Source: a virus
DNA: 44,435 nucleotides
Reading direction: 5' to 3' (one strand)
Virus record (IMG/VR): IMGVR_UViG_3300018057_000017
Span: 1-44,435 of that record
Shown: one piece after another, positions 21,771 to 29,982 of the stretch
How positions within the stretch are numbered: the stretch's first letter is position 1
Layout of the letters: each line of letters starts with the position of its first letter
Position numbers and translations under genes: made by a program
The notes under the pieces: model-generated
Database searches by the model: none
The model's input: only the letters and a program-made list of their open reading frames with translations
What the model was told of the DNA's origin: nothing

Positions 21771-22580
21771 ATGTTGACAATCCATTCAGGGAAATTGGCA
21801 TTGCTCCGTTGGCTGGACCGGCACTTCGCCAAGCACGGATACAACAGGGCTTTCGAGCGCCATGTGGCGCGATTGCTCTATGACCCGAGTGGAATTTCGG
21901 AGACGGGTAGCGGGACCCCCTTCGGTGCCGTGATCCCGGTGACAGGATTGAACATCGGATTCCTCGGCCAAGTTTCGAGAACCGGCGAGCGCGTGATCGC
22001 GGCCGGCCAGGCATCTGCTCAACTGACTCCGTTCGTGGCTGATGCGATCGCCTTCGGAGATGCGGTCTATCTGGTGCCCGACACGACCGCTCAGGGAGCA
22101 ACGCCCTCAGCTCCGACACAACCCGCCCCTCTCACGTCATCCTTGGGTGGAACGTACATGTCGCTCAGGGCCGCCATCATCGGGACAGGCACTCCGGGTT
22201 CTCCGAGCGGAGGGATAACCTTCAGCGCTCCGTATTTCTCAGGCATCGCCGTCCGCTTGGTGAAGACGATGCTTGGGTATCCTCAAGTGCCCGGAACTCT
22301 GGCGATCGGCTCCTACGCGCCCGGAGAGGTGATGGAAGTTCTGGAGCGAGGTTCTGTTGTCGTGAGAGTTTGGGCTGGCACGCCGCAGAGGAACCAGCCG
22401 GTGTATCTGCGAACCGCGTACAACATCATTTACTCGCCCGGCCCCGTCGGCGGACTCGAAGCATACGTCTCCGCGAGTTCCGCGAGTCAGGTCGCCCTCG
22501 TCGGAGTCGTGTTCCGCACCGGGTACGTGGACGGCAACGGATGCTGCGAGATCACGCTGTTGTCGCGGCAGTCTGCGTAG
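21771..22580 (+). CDS. Structural cement/decoration-like protein (269 aa)
   Basis: A 269-residue beta-rich protein. The segments AAGQASAQLTPFVADAIAFGDAV, RVWAGTPQRNQPVYLRTAYN and the C-terminal GYVDGNGCCEITLL resemble the phage Gp24-like structural cement proteins encoded beside DUF2213 and DUF2184 genes. It probably stabilises the capsid. A GAGGAGAAGAAAATC ribosome-binding site is upstream. The gap of about 70 bases after the DUF2213 gene contains nothing I recognise. Confidence 0.7.
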   Translation: MLTIHSGKLALLRWLDRHFAKHGYNRAFERHVARLLYDPSGISETGSGTPFGAVIPVTGLNIGFLGQVSRTGERVIAAGQASAQLTPFVADAIAFGDAVYLVPDTTAQGATPSAPTQPAPLTSSLGGTYMSLRAAIIGTGTPGSPSGGITFSAPYFSGIAVRLVKTMLGYPQVPGTLAIGSYAPGEVMEVLERGSVVVRVWAGTPQRNQPVYLRTAYNIIYSPGPVGGLEAYVSASSASQVALVGVVFRTGYVDGNGCCEITLLSRQSA

Positions 22581-22643
22581 CGACTGGTCGGCCGGTTGGT
22601 TGAGAGAGTTCGATCATTGATGAGACTGTTTGGAGGATCAGAA

Positions 22644-23645
22644 ATGTTCAAACACAATTGGACAGGGAGTGTGGCAAAGGACGCCGCCAGCGGCGCGGGT
22701 TTTGCTTTTCTCCAATCTCAGCTTGAGTTGCCGGACGTCAGGCTCATCGAGCCCTTGGCGTCGGTCACCCACCCTCGGGACATTCCCATCAAGACGGGCG
22801 GAGGATTCCCCGAGTTCGTGAGCCGCTGGGCCTCTGATTATGCCACCGTCGGCGGGAACCAGTATGGCCTACAGCTAACTCAGAACACCGACGTGCCGAC
22901 GGTCCAGACCAACATCAACAAGGGCGTGTGGCGCACGTTCATCTGGCAGGCGTCCATGCTCATCACCCATCTAGACCTCCAGCGCCTGATCGACGCCAAG
23001 CGCTTCGGAATGCCGATGCCATTCAGCATCCAGGACCTGCTCGACCGAGGAGTCAGGGTGATCTGGGGCAAAGCCCTGGATCGCGTGACCTACCTGGGTT
23101 GGGCGGGTCAGCCGGGCCTCATCAACAACACGGCGATTGGCTACACGGCAGCCTCGAACGGCGCGGCCGGTTCTCCGCTGTGGTCGAGGAAGACGACCAC
23201 CGAAATCCTGAACGACATCAACCAGATCCTGCTGGCCACACAGCAGGCATCAGGATACGATGTGGCCGGGATGGCGGACACGATTCTGATGGACTATGAG
23301 CACTACGACATCATGACGCAGCCCATGACCATCGGCGGGTTCAACTCCCTGCTCGAATGGGTTCTGGCGAACAACATCGCGAAGCGCCAAGGGATCGAAG
23401 TGGAGATCCTTCCCCTCCCGGATCCGTGGATCGTTGGCCAGGGGCAGGTTGGCAGCCTGGCCAGATTGCTTGCGTACCGCAAGAACGACGAGACCGTGGA
23501 GCTTCAGATCCCGCAGCCGATCCAGAAAGTGATGACGGTCCCGAGCGTGAAGGATGGCGGAGCTTACGAGACGCTGTTCAACGGTTGCGTGTCTCAGGTT
23601 CAGGTGTTCCGCAGCACCGCGATGGCTTATCTTGACGGCATTTAA
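22644..23645 (+). CDS. Major capsid protein (DUF2184-like)
   Basis: A 333-residue capsid protein. ATG 22644 has GGAGG eight bases upstream, better than the longer frame from 22596. Typical features: an N-terminal helical arm region, PRDIPIKTGGGFPEFVSRWASDYATVGG, then WRTFIWQASMLITHLDLQRLIDAKRFGMPMPF, and a C-terminal SVKDGGAYETLFNGCVSQVQVFRSTAMAYLDGI. DUF2184 proteins are recognised as major capsid proteins of myo- and podoviruses of this type. Its position after DUF2213 and the cement gene supports the assignment. Confidence 0.85.
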   Translation: MFKHNWTGSVAKDAASGAGFAFLQSQLELPDVRLIEPLASVTHPRDIPIKTGGGFPEFVSRWASDYATVGGNQYGLQLTQNTDVPTVQTNINKGVWRTFIWQASMLITHLDLQRLIDAKRFGMPMPFSIQDLLDRGVRVIWGKALDRVTYLGWAGQPGLINNTAIGYTAASNGAAGSPLWSRKTTTEILNDINQILLATQQASGYDVAGMADTILMDYEHYDIMTQPMTIGGFNSLLEWVLANNIAKRQGIEVEILPLPDPWIVGQGQVGSLARLLAYRKNDETVELQIPQPIQKVMTVPSVKDGGAYETLFNGCVSQVQVFRSTAMAYLDGI

Positions 23646-23662
23646 GCGTCAGGGTGTATAAT
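23632..23662 (+). promoter_or_regulatory. Possible promoter at the 3' end of the capsid gene
   Basis: TTGACG (23632-23637) and TATAAT (23657-23662) are separated by 19 bases, slightly long but workable. Transcription would start near 23669, within GTCGCCGG (23667-23674), which pairs with CCGGCGAC (23693-23700) to make a stem of 8 bp just before the ribosome-binding site of the next gene. It could be a promoter with a 5' stem-loop. Confidence 0.4.
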
Positions 23663-23710
23663 GCTTGTCGCCGGGTTCCAGAAAAGATCGGTCCGGCGAC
23701 GAGGTGAATG

Positions 23711-24025
23711 ATGTACCAAAGGGTTCAGCGCACGATGTTCTTGACGAAGCGAGACGGGCATCCGGCGATCAGGCTGATGGCATCGCCAGAGCCACAGCAT
23801 CTTCCGGCGTGGTTCACGGCGACGGAGTTCTACAAGGAAGCCGTGGAGCGCGGAAACATCTTGGAAGTGAGGGGCAAGCCACCGGCACCGCCAGCGGAGG
23901 AGTTCAAGGGTGAGCCCAAGATTCCGATGGGTCTTCCGACGCCTCCCAACCAGCCAGAGACGGCGCCACTCACAGTCGGCGCAAAGAACAGAGGCAGAAG
24001 CAAGGCCGCCCAACCAAGTGCGTAG
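23711..24025 (+). CDS. Small capsid-adjacent protein, paralogue 1 (104 aa)
   Basis: A 104-residue protein with the core ASPEPQHLPAWFTATEFYKEAVERGNILEV and a proline/lysine-rich C-terminal tail. The next gene has the same core (ASPEPQEIPEWVAEAEVYKEALKRGTVLEI), so the two are tandem duplicates. The position after the major capsid gene suggests a head accessory or decoration protein. GAGGTG lies just before the ATG (ATG 23708 or 23711). Confidence 0.6.
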   Translation: MYQRVQRTMFLTKRDGHPAIRLMASPEPQHLPAWFTATEFYKEAVERGNILEVRGKPPAPPAEEFKGEPKIPMGLPTPPNQPETAPLTVGAKNRGRSKAAQPSA

Positions 24026-24037
24026 GGTGAATCAGAA

Positions 24038-24430
24038 ATGCTAGTGATAATCAAAAACAGTTTTTTCCTCCGATGCCCCGATGCCAGCCAAATGCTTTAT
24101 CACCAGAATCTTCACCTCCACGCTTCTCCCGAGCCGCAGGAGATTCCCGAATGGGTGGCCGAGGCGGAGGTTTACAAGGAAGCCCTCAAGAGGGGAACGG
24201 TCTTGGAGATCAAGGTTGCCTCCGCCGAGATCAAGCCACAGGCTGATCCAGTGACCGAAAAACCATCCGCCTCGGATGCCAGTGATTCAAAGCACCAGTC
24301 CAAGGCTGACGCGAAGGCTGACGCTGAGGCAAAAGCCCAAGAAGCGTGCGATGCGGAAGAGGAAGCGGACGAGCTGGTCGATGAGGACCAAGCTGCGGCC
24401 GATGCTCAGAAGAAACAGAAGAGTGCGTGA
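24038..24430 (+). CDS. Small capsid-adjacent protein, paralogue 2 (130 aa)
   Basis: A 130-residue paralogue of the preceding gene with the same EPQ...EW...YKEAxxRGxxLEI core after an N-terminal hydrophobic segment. The tail differs: it is acidic and alanine-rich (KADAKADAEAKAQEACDAEEEAD) rather than proline-rich. Probably a head accessory. The stop overlaps the GTG start of the connector gene. Confidence 0.6.
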   Translation: MLVIIKNSFFLRCPDASQMLYHQNLHLHASPEPQEIPEWVAEAEVYKEALKRGTVLEIKVASAEIKPQADPVTEKPSASDASDSKHQSKADAKADAEAKAQEACDAEEEADELVDEDQAAADAQKKQKSA

Positions 24431-25158
24431 GGAGTGATGTGGGTGGGTTCCCAGATTACAGCGAGTGGCTCGAGTCGGTTTGGGGATGGCCTGACGAGTC
24501 GGGCGGGATGCTGCCCACCCTCGCGGGTGCCTCGAACGTAGTCTACGGAACGAACCCACCCTACACCGTTCAAGATTTTCTCGCCCTCTATCCCAAGTTC
24601 GCGGGACCGCCTCTGATCTCGCCCGTGACCACGGTTTCGGGAAGCGCAAGCGTAAGCGTTCCAGACGCAACGGGACTGACGATTGGCAACGCCGTCGCCG
24701 GACCTGGAATACCGAACGGAACCTTCATCTCGGGCATCGCTGGCTTGGTCCTGACGCTCTCGCAGAACGCCACCGCAAGCGCGTCGATCAGCCTCACCAT
24801 CTGGAACGCTCCGCCGATACCGTTCGCCGTCATCACCGCCTATCTTTACTTGGCCACCGCATCTCTTGTTCAGGCTCGCTGGCAGGAGCAGTGGGTGCTC
24901 GCTGTCGCGCTGTACGTGGCGCACTTCCTCACCCTGTACGCGAGGTCTGATGGCGATCCGAACTCCAGCGTCGGGCGGATCGCGGCCCAAGGGCTGGCGA
25001 CCGGAATAGCCGTTGCGAAGTCGGTCGGCGACGTGAGCGTGAGCTATCAGCCGGTGCAAGGCTTGGAGAACTGGGCGAGCTGGAACCTGACGCAATACGG
25101 CCAGATGCTGGCGACGATGGCCAAGGTGATCGGCAGCGGGCCGATGCTGGCATGGTGA
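24427..25158 (+). CDS. DUF4054-like head-tail connector with inserted beta domain
   Basis: A 243-residue protein. The DUF4054-type parts are YTVQDFLALYPKFAGPP near the N terminus and AVITAYLYLATASLVQARWQEQW...LYVAHFLTLYAR in the C-terminal half, typical of connector proteins that plug onto the portal. Between them, residues about 65-125 (GSASVSVPDATGLTIGNAV...GTFISGIAG...TLSQNATASAS) form an inserted beta domain of a kind common in virion proteins. GTG start within the stop of the previous gene; a later GTG (24439) is also possible. Confidence 0.75.
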   Translation: MRSDVGGFPDYSEWLESVWGWPDESGGMLPTLAGASNVVYGTNPPYTVQDFLALYPKFAGPPLISPVTTVSGSASVSVPDATGLTIGNAVAGPGIPNGTFISGIAGLVLTLSQNATASASISLTIWNAPPIPFAVITAYLYLATASLVQARWQEQWVLAVALYVAHFLTLYARSDGDPNSSVGRIAAQGLATGIAVAKSVGDVSVSYQPVQGLENWASWNLTQYGQMLATMAKVIGSGPMLAW

Positions 25159-25162
25159 GAGC

Positions 25163-25651
25163 ATGATGCCTCAAATCTCGGTTTCGAGAAGCGGTAGCGG
25201 CCCGCTGGCCCTCTACCAGGCGCTCTCCAAGATCAGGCGCGCAGAGGTGCTGGTCGGCATCCCGCAGCGGACGGCTGGCCGGCCTCGGCAGAAGATAAAC
25301 AACGCCGCCCTGCTCTACATCCACACGCACGGCTCTCCGGTTCGGGGCATCCCCGCCCGTCCCGTCATCGAGCCAGCGATCCAGGCCGAGGGCAACAGGC
25401 AGGCCATCGCGGTGGAGCTTGAGGCTGCGGCCAAGGCATGGCTCGACAAGAATCCAGTGAAGGCCACTGCTTTCCTGCGTCGCGCCGGAATCGCCGGGGT
25501 GAACGCCTCGAAGTCCTGGTTCGTCGATCCGCGGAACCGCTGGGCACCGAACGCTCCGTCCACCATCAAGCGGAAGGGTTCGGACAGACCCCTGATCGAC
25601 ACCGGAGCCATGAGAAAGTCCATCACGTTCGTGGTCAGGGAAGAGACATGA
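25163..25651 (+). CDS. Virion morphogenesis / tail-completion-like protein (162 aa)
   Basis: A 162-residue protein. The pieces AALLYIHTHGSPVRGIPARPVIEPAI, WAPNAPSTIKRKGSDRPLIDTGAMRKSIT fit the phage virion morphogenesis (HK97 gp10 / Mu-type tail-completion) family, which joins head and tail. The PLIDTG-x-MRKSIT element is its most recognisable feature. It lies between the DUF4054 connector and a head-closure-like gene, which is the usual order, and its stop overlaps the next ATG. Confidence 0.75.
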   Translation: MMPQISVSRSGSGPLALYQALSKIRRAEVLVGIPQRTAGRPRQKINNAALLYIHTHGSPVRGIPARPVIEPAIQAEGNRQAIAVELEAAAKAWLDKNPVKATAFLRRAGIAGVNASKSWFVDPRNRWAPNAPSTIKRKGSDRPLIDTGAMRKSITFVVREET

Positions 25652-26013
25652 TCGACGTTTCCGAAGTGGTCAACGATCCTGAGAACGCGCAGAGTTACAG
25701 CATCCTGCGCTCGGCTGGAACCTGGGTCAACGGCGTGTGGCAGCCGAACGCGGAGACGCTTCAGGGCTACGGGAGAATCTCCGTCGCCAGACCGCGCGAC
25801 GTGGAGATGATCCCCGAAGGAGACAAGATCGTCGGGGCGATGGTCTTCTGGTCCAGCACCGCGATCTTTGGGACCAGAGCAGACAGCGCTGGAAACGGCG
25901 GCTCGAGCGACATCCTGATGTGGAGGGGAAAGAAGTTCCGAGTGCTGAGCGTGTATCAATATTCTGACTATGGTTATTGGAAGGCGATAGCCACGCGGAT
26001 GGAGGCGGCCTGA
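25648..26013 (+). CDS. Head-closure-like protein (121 aa)
   Basis: A 121-residue protein starting at ATG 25648 (overlapping the previous stop as ATGA; the longer frame from 25438 is a shadow). The segments WQPNAETLQGYGRISVARPRDVEMIPEGDKIVGAMVFWSS and ADSAGNGGSSDILMWRGKKFRVL match a common phage group in the head-closure or stopper position. The exact family name is uncertain. Function inferred from position between the morphogenesis protein and the neck gene. Confidence 0.65.
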   Translation: MIDVSEVVNDPENAQSYSILRSAGTWVNGVWQPNAETLQGYGRISVARPRDVEMIPEGDKIVGAMVFWSSTAIFGTRADSAGNGGSSDILMWRGKKFRVLSVYQYSDYGYWKAIATRMEAA

Positions 26014-26633
26014 TGACCACGACCACCTATCCAAACACGCAGCAGCTCGTGAGTTCGGCGCTGACCATCTCTCAGGTCAACGCCGTCTTGCAGCCGCTCA
26101 CGCTCGGCATGCTCGGCCTGCTGGTGGAGATCAACTCTTCTGCCGTCCGCGTCGAGTGGCCCAAGGAAGGCGCGCCGTTCGTGAACACTCCAGATGACGA
26201 CGTGTGCTTCCTGCGATGCGTTCCCGAGGATGGCGAGTACAACAAGGTCCGAGACAAGGCCGTCATCCAGAACGACGACGATGCGGAGTCGATCACGGAA
26301 CGGTTCAGCTACACGCGCGTCTGGCGAATCACCTGGTGCCTCTATGGTCCCAACTCGACGGACAGAGCGAGGGCCATCAAGAGCGCCATCTTCGAGGTTG
26401 ATTACTTCCTCGACCAGCTTTCGCTGAGCCAGCTTTTCCCGGTCAGCGAGTACGGAGAGCCGGTCCGCGCACCGGAGAACATCGACGGCCAGTGGTTCGA
26501 GCGGGTGGACTATGAGGTGACGATGTACGAGTTCGTGGTCGAGACCATCATCGATCAGAGCGTGAAGAGCGTGGAAGTGAAGACGTTCGAGCACGCTGGG
26601 CAGTTTGCTGATTTTACAGTGACAGGTAGCTAA
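26013..26633 (+). CDS. Neck terminator-like protein (LIC_12616-type, 206 aa)
   Basis: ATG 26013 (TGATG overlap with the preceding stop; GGAGGCGG upstream). The core WPKEGAPFVNTPDDDVCFLRCVPEDGEYNKVRDKAVIQ is the recognisable motif of the LIC_12616-type neck terminator family, after which come YTRVWRITWCLYGPNSTDRARAIKSAIF and a C-terminal domain. It probably forms the ring that joins the tail tube to the neck. It lies immediately before the sheath gene, which fits the usual order. Confidence 0.75.
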   Translation: MTTTTYPNTQQLVSSALTISQVNAVLQPLTLGMLGLLVEINSSAVRVEWPKEGAPFVNTPDDDVCFLRCVPEDGEYNKVRDKAVIQNDDDAESITERFSYTRVWRITWCLYGPNSTDRARAIKSAIFEVDYFLDQLSLSQLFPVSEYGEPVRAPENIDGQWFERVDYEVTMYEFVVETIIDQSVKSVEVKTFEHAGQFADFTVTGS

Positions 26634-26643
26634 GGAGTCCAAA

Positions 26644-28272
26644 ATGGTTCCCGAGCCTCTTCCGTTAAGCGACATCATACAGGTTAATGTGTCTGCGGCC
26701 TCGCCTCCCATCGGAGCGCTGGCCTTCAACCAGGGTCTCATCGTGGGCCCGTCCACCGTCATACCGTCCTACGGAAGCAACCCCAGGATGCGCCAGTACG
26801 CCAGCCTGGACGAGATGCTGGCCGACTTCTGGAACGGAACGGAGCCCGAGTATCTGGCTGCGACGATCTACTTCAGCCAGAAGCACACCCCGCAGTTCGT
26901 GTGGATCGGCAGGCGGGACCTGACCGCGATCCGCACCGCAATCCCCAGTGGTCGGACGGTGAACGACGGCATCATGAACAGCGTGACTGACCCGACGCAT
27001 CTGACCTCTGCCACAGCCGCCTTCGTTTCTGGCGACATTGGGAAGAAAGTTCTGGTCACTGGCGCGGGAGCGGCGGGAGTTGATCTTGACACCACGATCG
27101 CGTCGATTAGCAGCGGCACGGTCGCCGTGCTCAACAGTCCATGTCTGCACACCGTCGCCGCCGCTCAGGCGAGCATCGGAGACACCGGGCGCGCTTACAT
27201 GTCGGGAGATCAGGTGGGCGTGACTGAGGGAAGCGCCTCGAACGGCATCCTGTCGGTTCTGACCGTGGGCGAGGGAGGTGTCGTGCTGACGCTGGGCACG
27301 ACAATCGGAAATCAAGGGACCGGATACACGGTCACGACCGGACTCGCCACGACTGACGGATCGGGAACCGGACTGAAGGTGGACACCACGGCGATCGGAG
27401 AAACGTATCTTCAGGCCGTCGAGGCTTGCAACCTTGCCAGAAACAACAATCCCGACCAGCAGTGGTACGGCTTCATGTGCTGCGCGGCCACGGACGGGGA
27501 TCACCTTGATCTTGCCGCTTGGTCTTCGGCCAACTGGCAGGTGGCGATGTATTTCGGTTCGTCCACCGACGTCGCGATCCCGTCCGGCACGGCAGGCAAC
27601 ATCGCGCTTCAGATCAAGGCTCTCACGGACCGGGCGTTCATCATGTTCAGCACCACCCAGCTCGGCCTCTACCCTAACAACATCTACGCGGCCGCCGGGC
27701 CCCTGGGAGAGGCGTGCGGATTGAACACGGGGCTTGCCGGGAGCGCGTTCACCTTGAACCTCAAGCAGATTGTGAACGTGGCACCGGAGCCGCTTACTCA
27801 GACTCAATACAACGCCATCGTCGCAGCCTACTGCAACGTGGTGTGCAGCTTCGGGCCCTACGCTGGTTATCTCGTGTCTGGCATCCTGTCCAGCGGAGAG
27901 TTCTTCGACCAGATACTCGACCGCGCCATGCTGATCAACCAGATCCAGGTCAACCTGATGAACCTGCTGATCGCGGTGCCGAAGGTTCCGCAGACGAACC
28001 CCGGCGAGCACCAGCTCATCGCACAGGTGGACGCCGCGTGCTCGAACATGGCCAGCATCGGCTACATCGCCGGCGGAGTGTGGGAGGGCGCGCCGGTGCT
28101 CGGCCTCAAGATCGGACAAGCTCTTCCGCTGGGATTCCTGGATCAGGCCCAGCCCTACGCGCTGCAATCTGCGGGAGATCGCGCGGCGCGAAAGGCGATG
28201 CCGATCTACTGCGCGATCATCGAGGCTGGAGCAGTCCATAGCGTCGTCGTACAAGTCAACGTGCAGCTATGA
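26644..28272 (+). CDS. Tail sheath protein (DUF3383-like) with inserted domains
   Basis: A 542-residue contractile sheath subunit. The N-terminal (IIQVNVSAASPPIGALAFNQGLIVG) and C-terminal (GYIAGGVWEGAPVLGLKIGQALPLGFLDQAQPYA) parts match the DUF3383 sheath family. Two extra beta segments are inserted: residues about 105-180, which resembles a segment of the structural protein 19227-19880, and about 185-255 (GILSVLTVGEGGVVLTLGTT...GTGYTV), a glycine-rich repeat type. Such insertions sit on the outer surface of contractile tails. It marks the particle as myovirus-type. Confidence 0.85.
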   Translation: MVPEPLPLSDIIQVNVSAASPPIGALAFNQGLIVGPSTVIPSYGSNPRMRQYASLDEMLADFWNGTEPEYLAATIYFSQKHTPQFVWIGRRDLTAIRTAIPSGRTVNDGIMNSVTDPTHLTSATAAFVSGDIGKKVLVTGAGAAGVDLDTTIASISSGTVAVLNSPCLHTVAAAQASIGDTGRAYMSGDQVGVTEGSASNGILSVLTVGEGGVVLTLGTTIGNQGTGYTVTTGLATTDGSGTGLKVDTTAIGETYLQAVEACNLARNNNPDQQWYGFMCCAATDGDHLDLAAWSSANWQVAMYFGSSTDVAIPSGTAGNIALQIKALTDRAFIMFSTTQLGLYPNNIYAAAGPLGEACGLNTGLAGSAFTLNLKQIVNVAPEPLTQTQYNAIVAAYCNVVCSFGPYAGYLVSGILSSGEFFDQILDRAMLINQIQVNLMNLLIAVPKVPQTNPGEHQLIAQVDAACSNMASIGYIAGGVWEGAPVLGLKIGQALPLGFLDQAQPYALQSAGDRAARKAMPIYCAIIEAGAVHSVVVQVNVQL

Positions 28273-28399
28273 GCGAGAGAAAGATGCAAAGCACTAAAAT
28301 CACAATTTATTTGATTCATTAGACCAGAAGTCAAAGCGAAAATGCTTGGAAATAGAAACGCTGTTGACTGGCCGATGAAAGTTACTCAGAGAGGATAAC

Positions 28400-28858
28400 A
28401 TGCCATTAGTTCAAACCACTTATTCATTTCGTGATCTAGTCGGGGTCTTGAACAATCCGCTGATGGACGGTCCTTTGCAGATCGCGGGCGGCAACATCGG
28501 CCTCGGAACCATCACCATCAGGATGCTGACCACGCGCACGGAGCATGAGGTGGGGACGGACGGAGTGGTCATGCCGAGCTACATCGCGGGAGACAACGCT
28601 GAGATCACCATCGAGATGCAGCAAACCTCGGCGCTACACCATTCGCTCCTGGACCTCTTCAACCTGATGATCACGGCTGCCAATAACGGCGACGTGAGCG
28701 GCTGGGCCACGACCGTGCTGAGCCTGCGCACGATCCTGGACGGCTCGGGGCATCTCCTGTCAGGAATCTCCTTCCAGAAGACTCCCGACAAGCCGTACGC
28801 GGCGAGGGGTCAGAACGTGACCTGGGTGTTGATGGCGGCGTATTGCGTAAATCAGTAG
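28400..28858 (+). CDS. Tail tube protein (DUF3277-like)
   Basis: A 152-residue tube subunit. TTYSFRDLVGVLNNPLMDGPLQIAGGNIG at the N terminus and TRTEHEVGTDGVVMPSYIAGDNAEITIEMQQTS in the middle match the DUF3277 tail-tube family that accompanies DUF3383 sheaths. It is beta-rich and compact. It follows the sheath after a 127-base gap that has no ORF and is AT-richer by eye than its neighbours; only a weak AGAGAGGATAAC ribosome-binding site is recognisable there. Confidence 0.8.
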   Translation: MPLVQTTYSFRDLVGVLNNPLMDGPLQIAGGNIGLGTITIRMLTTRTEHEVGTDGVVMPSYIAGDNAEITIEMQQTSALHHSLLDLFNLMITAANNGDVSGWATTVLSLRTILDGSGHLLSGISFQKTPDKPYAARGQNVTWVLMAAYCVNQ

Positions 28859-28882
28859 TCAGATCAAAAAAGAGGTTCGTTG

Positions 28883-29179
28883 ATGGCGAAAGATCAATTT
28901 GGAATAGACCTTCAGGAGGGGACGCGCGTCGTCGTCAAGCTGGGCAGTGAGATGGTCAACGGCATCATCACCAAGATCGAAGAGGGTGGATTGTCCTTGA
29001 TTGGAAATGGTGCGCAAGGCATCAAGCCAGGCCATCTTGTGGTGCTTTGCGACGTGCATTACCAATGGAATCCCCAGCTCGGCGACAGGTTGGCCAATGT
29101 GATCGTGACGATGGATCAGCCGTCAACCTGCTCAGACCCCCTGGCGGAATCTTTGATCAAGGAAAGTAAACCCTCTTGA
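28883..29179 (+). CDS. Small SH3/KOW-like hypothetical protein (98 aa)
   Basis: A 98-residue protein with GTRVVVKLGSEMVNGIIT and GGLSLIGNGAQGIKPGHLVVLCDV, a small beta-barrel-like pattern seen in SH3 or KOW modules. A basic or nucleic-acid role is not clear. ATG 28883 has AGAGG upstream, so the extra TTG codon at 28880 is not used. It lies between the tube and the tail chaperone genes, where tail accessory proteins are common. Unassigned. Confidence 0.5.
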   Translation: MAKDQFGIDLQEGTRVVVKLGSEMVNGIITKIEEGGLSLIGNGAQGIKPGHLVVLCDVHYQWNPQLGDRLANVIVTMDQPSTCSDPLAESLIKESKPS

Positions 29180-29305
29180 CGCGAGAAATAGCGATTTAAG
29201 GCGTCATGGGCTAATCACACTGCCGAGGCCTTCGGGACGCTGGGAGGGGCAGGGAAACCGGAGCCACGGGGCATTAAACGTCGTTTCTGAGAGAAAAGGA
29301 GGCTC

Positions 29306-29800
29306 ATGAAGCCCAAAACTAAGACCGTAGAGATCGGCGACGCGAAGTATCAGATCCGCAAGCTCTCGCCGGACATTGGATCCTTCATCCTCATGCAGAG
29401 CATCCGGGCCGCCATGAAGTCCGGCAACATGGCCGGCGCGCCATCGGGTGGAACTCAAGCCGTCGAGGAAGTTCCAGAAGCTGAGAGAAATCCCGAGGAC
29501 ATAGTGCGCGCCGTCGCTAACGCCGCGTTCCTTGGAGGATTCGATTTCGAGACGCATCGCTTCGTGCAGACAAGCTGCCTGGCAGCCTGTTCGCGACTCG
29601 AGATCGCGGAAGCTCCCGGTGGAGTCGAGATCCCGATGCCGATAGTCAACAGTTTCGGCGCGTGGGCCATCCTTGAGATCAGGGACGACGTGGCGCTCGT
29701 GATGCGCCTGGCGGTCGAGTGCATGGTGTTCAACTTCTCGGATTTTTTCTCCGAGGGGGGGCTGGCGATGCTCGCGGGAACCCAGGCTTCGACGCAGTAG
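29306..29800 (+). CDS. Tail assembly chaperone, zero-frame product (164 aa)
   Basis: A 164-residue, helical, acidic protein between the tube and tape measure genes, the position of the phage tail assembly chaperone pair. AAAAGGAGGCTC precedes the ATG. The sequence (KPKTKTVEIGDAKYQIRKLSPDIGSFILM at the start, DFFSEGGLAMLAGTQASTQ at the end) is consistent with the gpG-type partner. Near its 3' end two slippery heptamers allow a -1 shift into the frame of 29719-29979, giving a longer fusion of about 224 residues. Confidence 0.75.
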   Translation: MKPKTKTVEIGDAKYQIRKLSPDIGSFILMQSIRAAMKSGNMAGAPSGGTQAVEEVPEAERNPEDIVRAVANAAFLGGFDFETHRFVQTSCLAACSRLEIAEAPGGVEIPMPIVNSFGAWAILEIRDDVALVMRLAVECMVFNFSDFFSEGGLAMLAGTQASTQ

Positions 29801-29979
29801 ACTTCCCCTCCCTCGACGCGTTCCTGTGGCGGCCTGTGATGGCCGGCATGTGGAGGCAGCACGAGCTTTTCGACGGCACGTATTCGTTTGATGATCTTCT
29901 GCAAGTTCATGAATTTCTCGATACGCGGGAAGAGAACGAGCGGCTGTACTGGGAATGGAGAAAGAATCACCCGGAATGA
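29719..29979 (+). CDS. -1 frameshift extension of the tail chaperone
   Basis: The -1 frame that overlaps the end of the previous gene encodes FPSLDAFLWRPVMAGMWRQHELFDGTYSFDDLLQVHEFLDTREEN, a compact helical segment typical of the gpGT-type extension. Its own methionine at 29719 lies in shadow sequence and is unlikely to be a start. It is translated, I infer, by -1 slippage, giving a minor fusion protein needed to assemble the tape measure. It ends four bases before the tape measure gene. Confidence 0.7.
   Translation: MHGVQLLGFFLRGGAGDARGNPGFDAVDFPSLDAFLWRPVMAGMWRQHELFDGTYSFDDLLQVHEFLDTREENERLYWEWRKNHPE
29743..29761 (+). promoter_or_regulatory. -1 ribosomal slippery sites in the tail chaperone
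   Basis: Two heptamers of X XXY YYZ form lie in zero-frame register: T TTT TTC (29743-29749) and G GGG GGG (29755-29761). Either would give -1 slippage into the 29979-ending frame. After the second, the -1 frame continues GCT GGC GAT without a stop. No convincing downstream pseudoknot was identified by eye. Confidence 0.6.
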
Positions 29980-29982
29980 GCG

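Noticed and set aside
20015-21844. 609-codon minus-strand open frame under the DUF2213 gene
   Set aside because: It mirrors the repetitive Lys/Asp-rich coding sequence on the + strand and has no recognisable domain or ribosome-binding site; it is a shadow.
26665-28254. 529-codon minus-strand open frame under the sheath gene
   Set aside because: It is the shadow of a GC-rich sheath gene; the translation is arginine- and histidine-rich without any family pattern.
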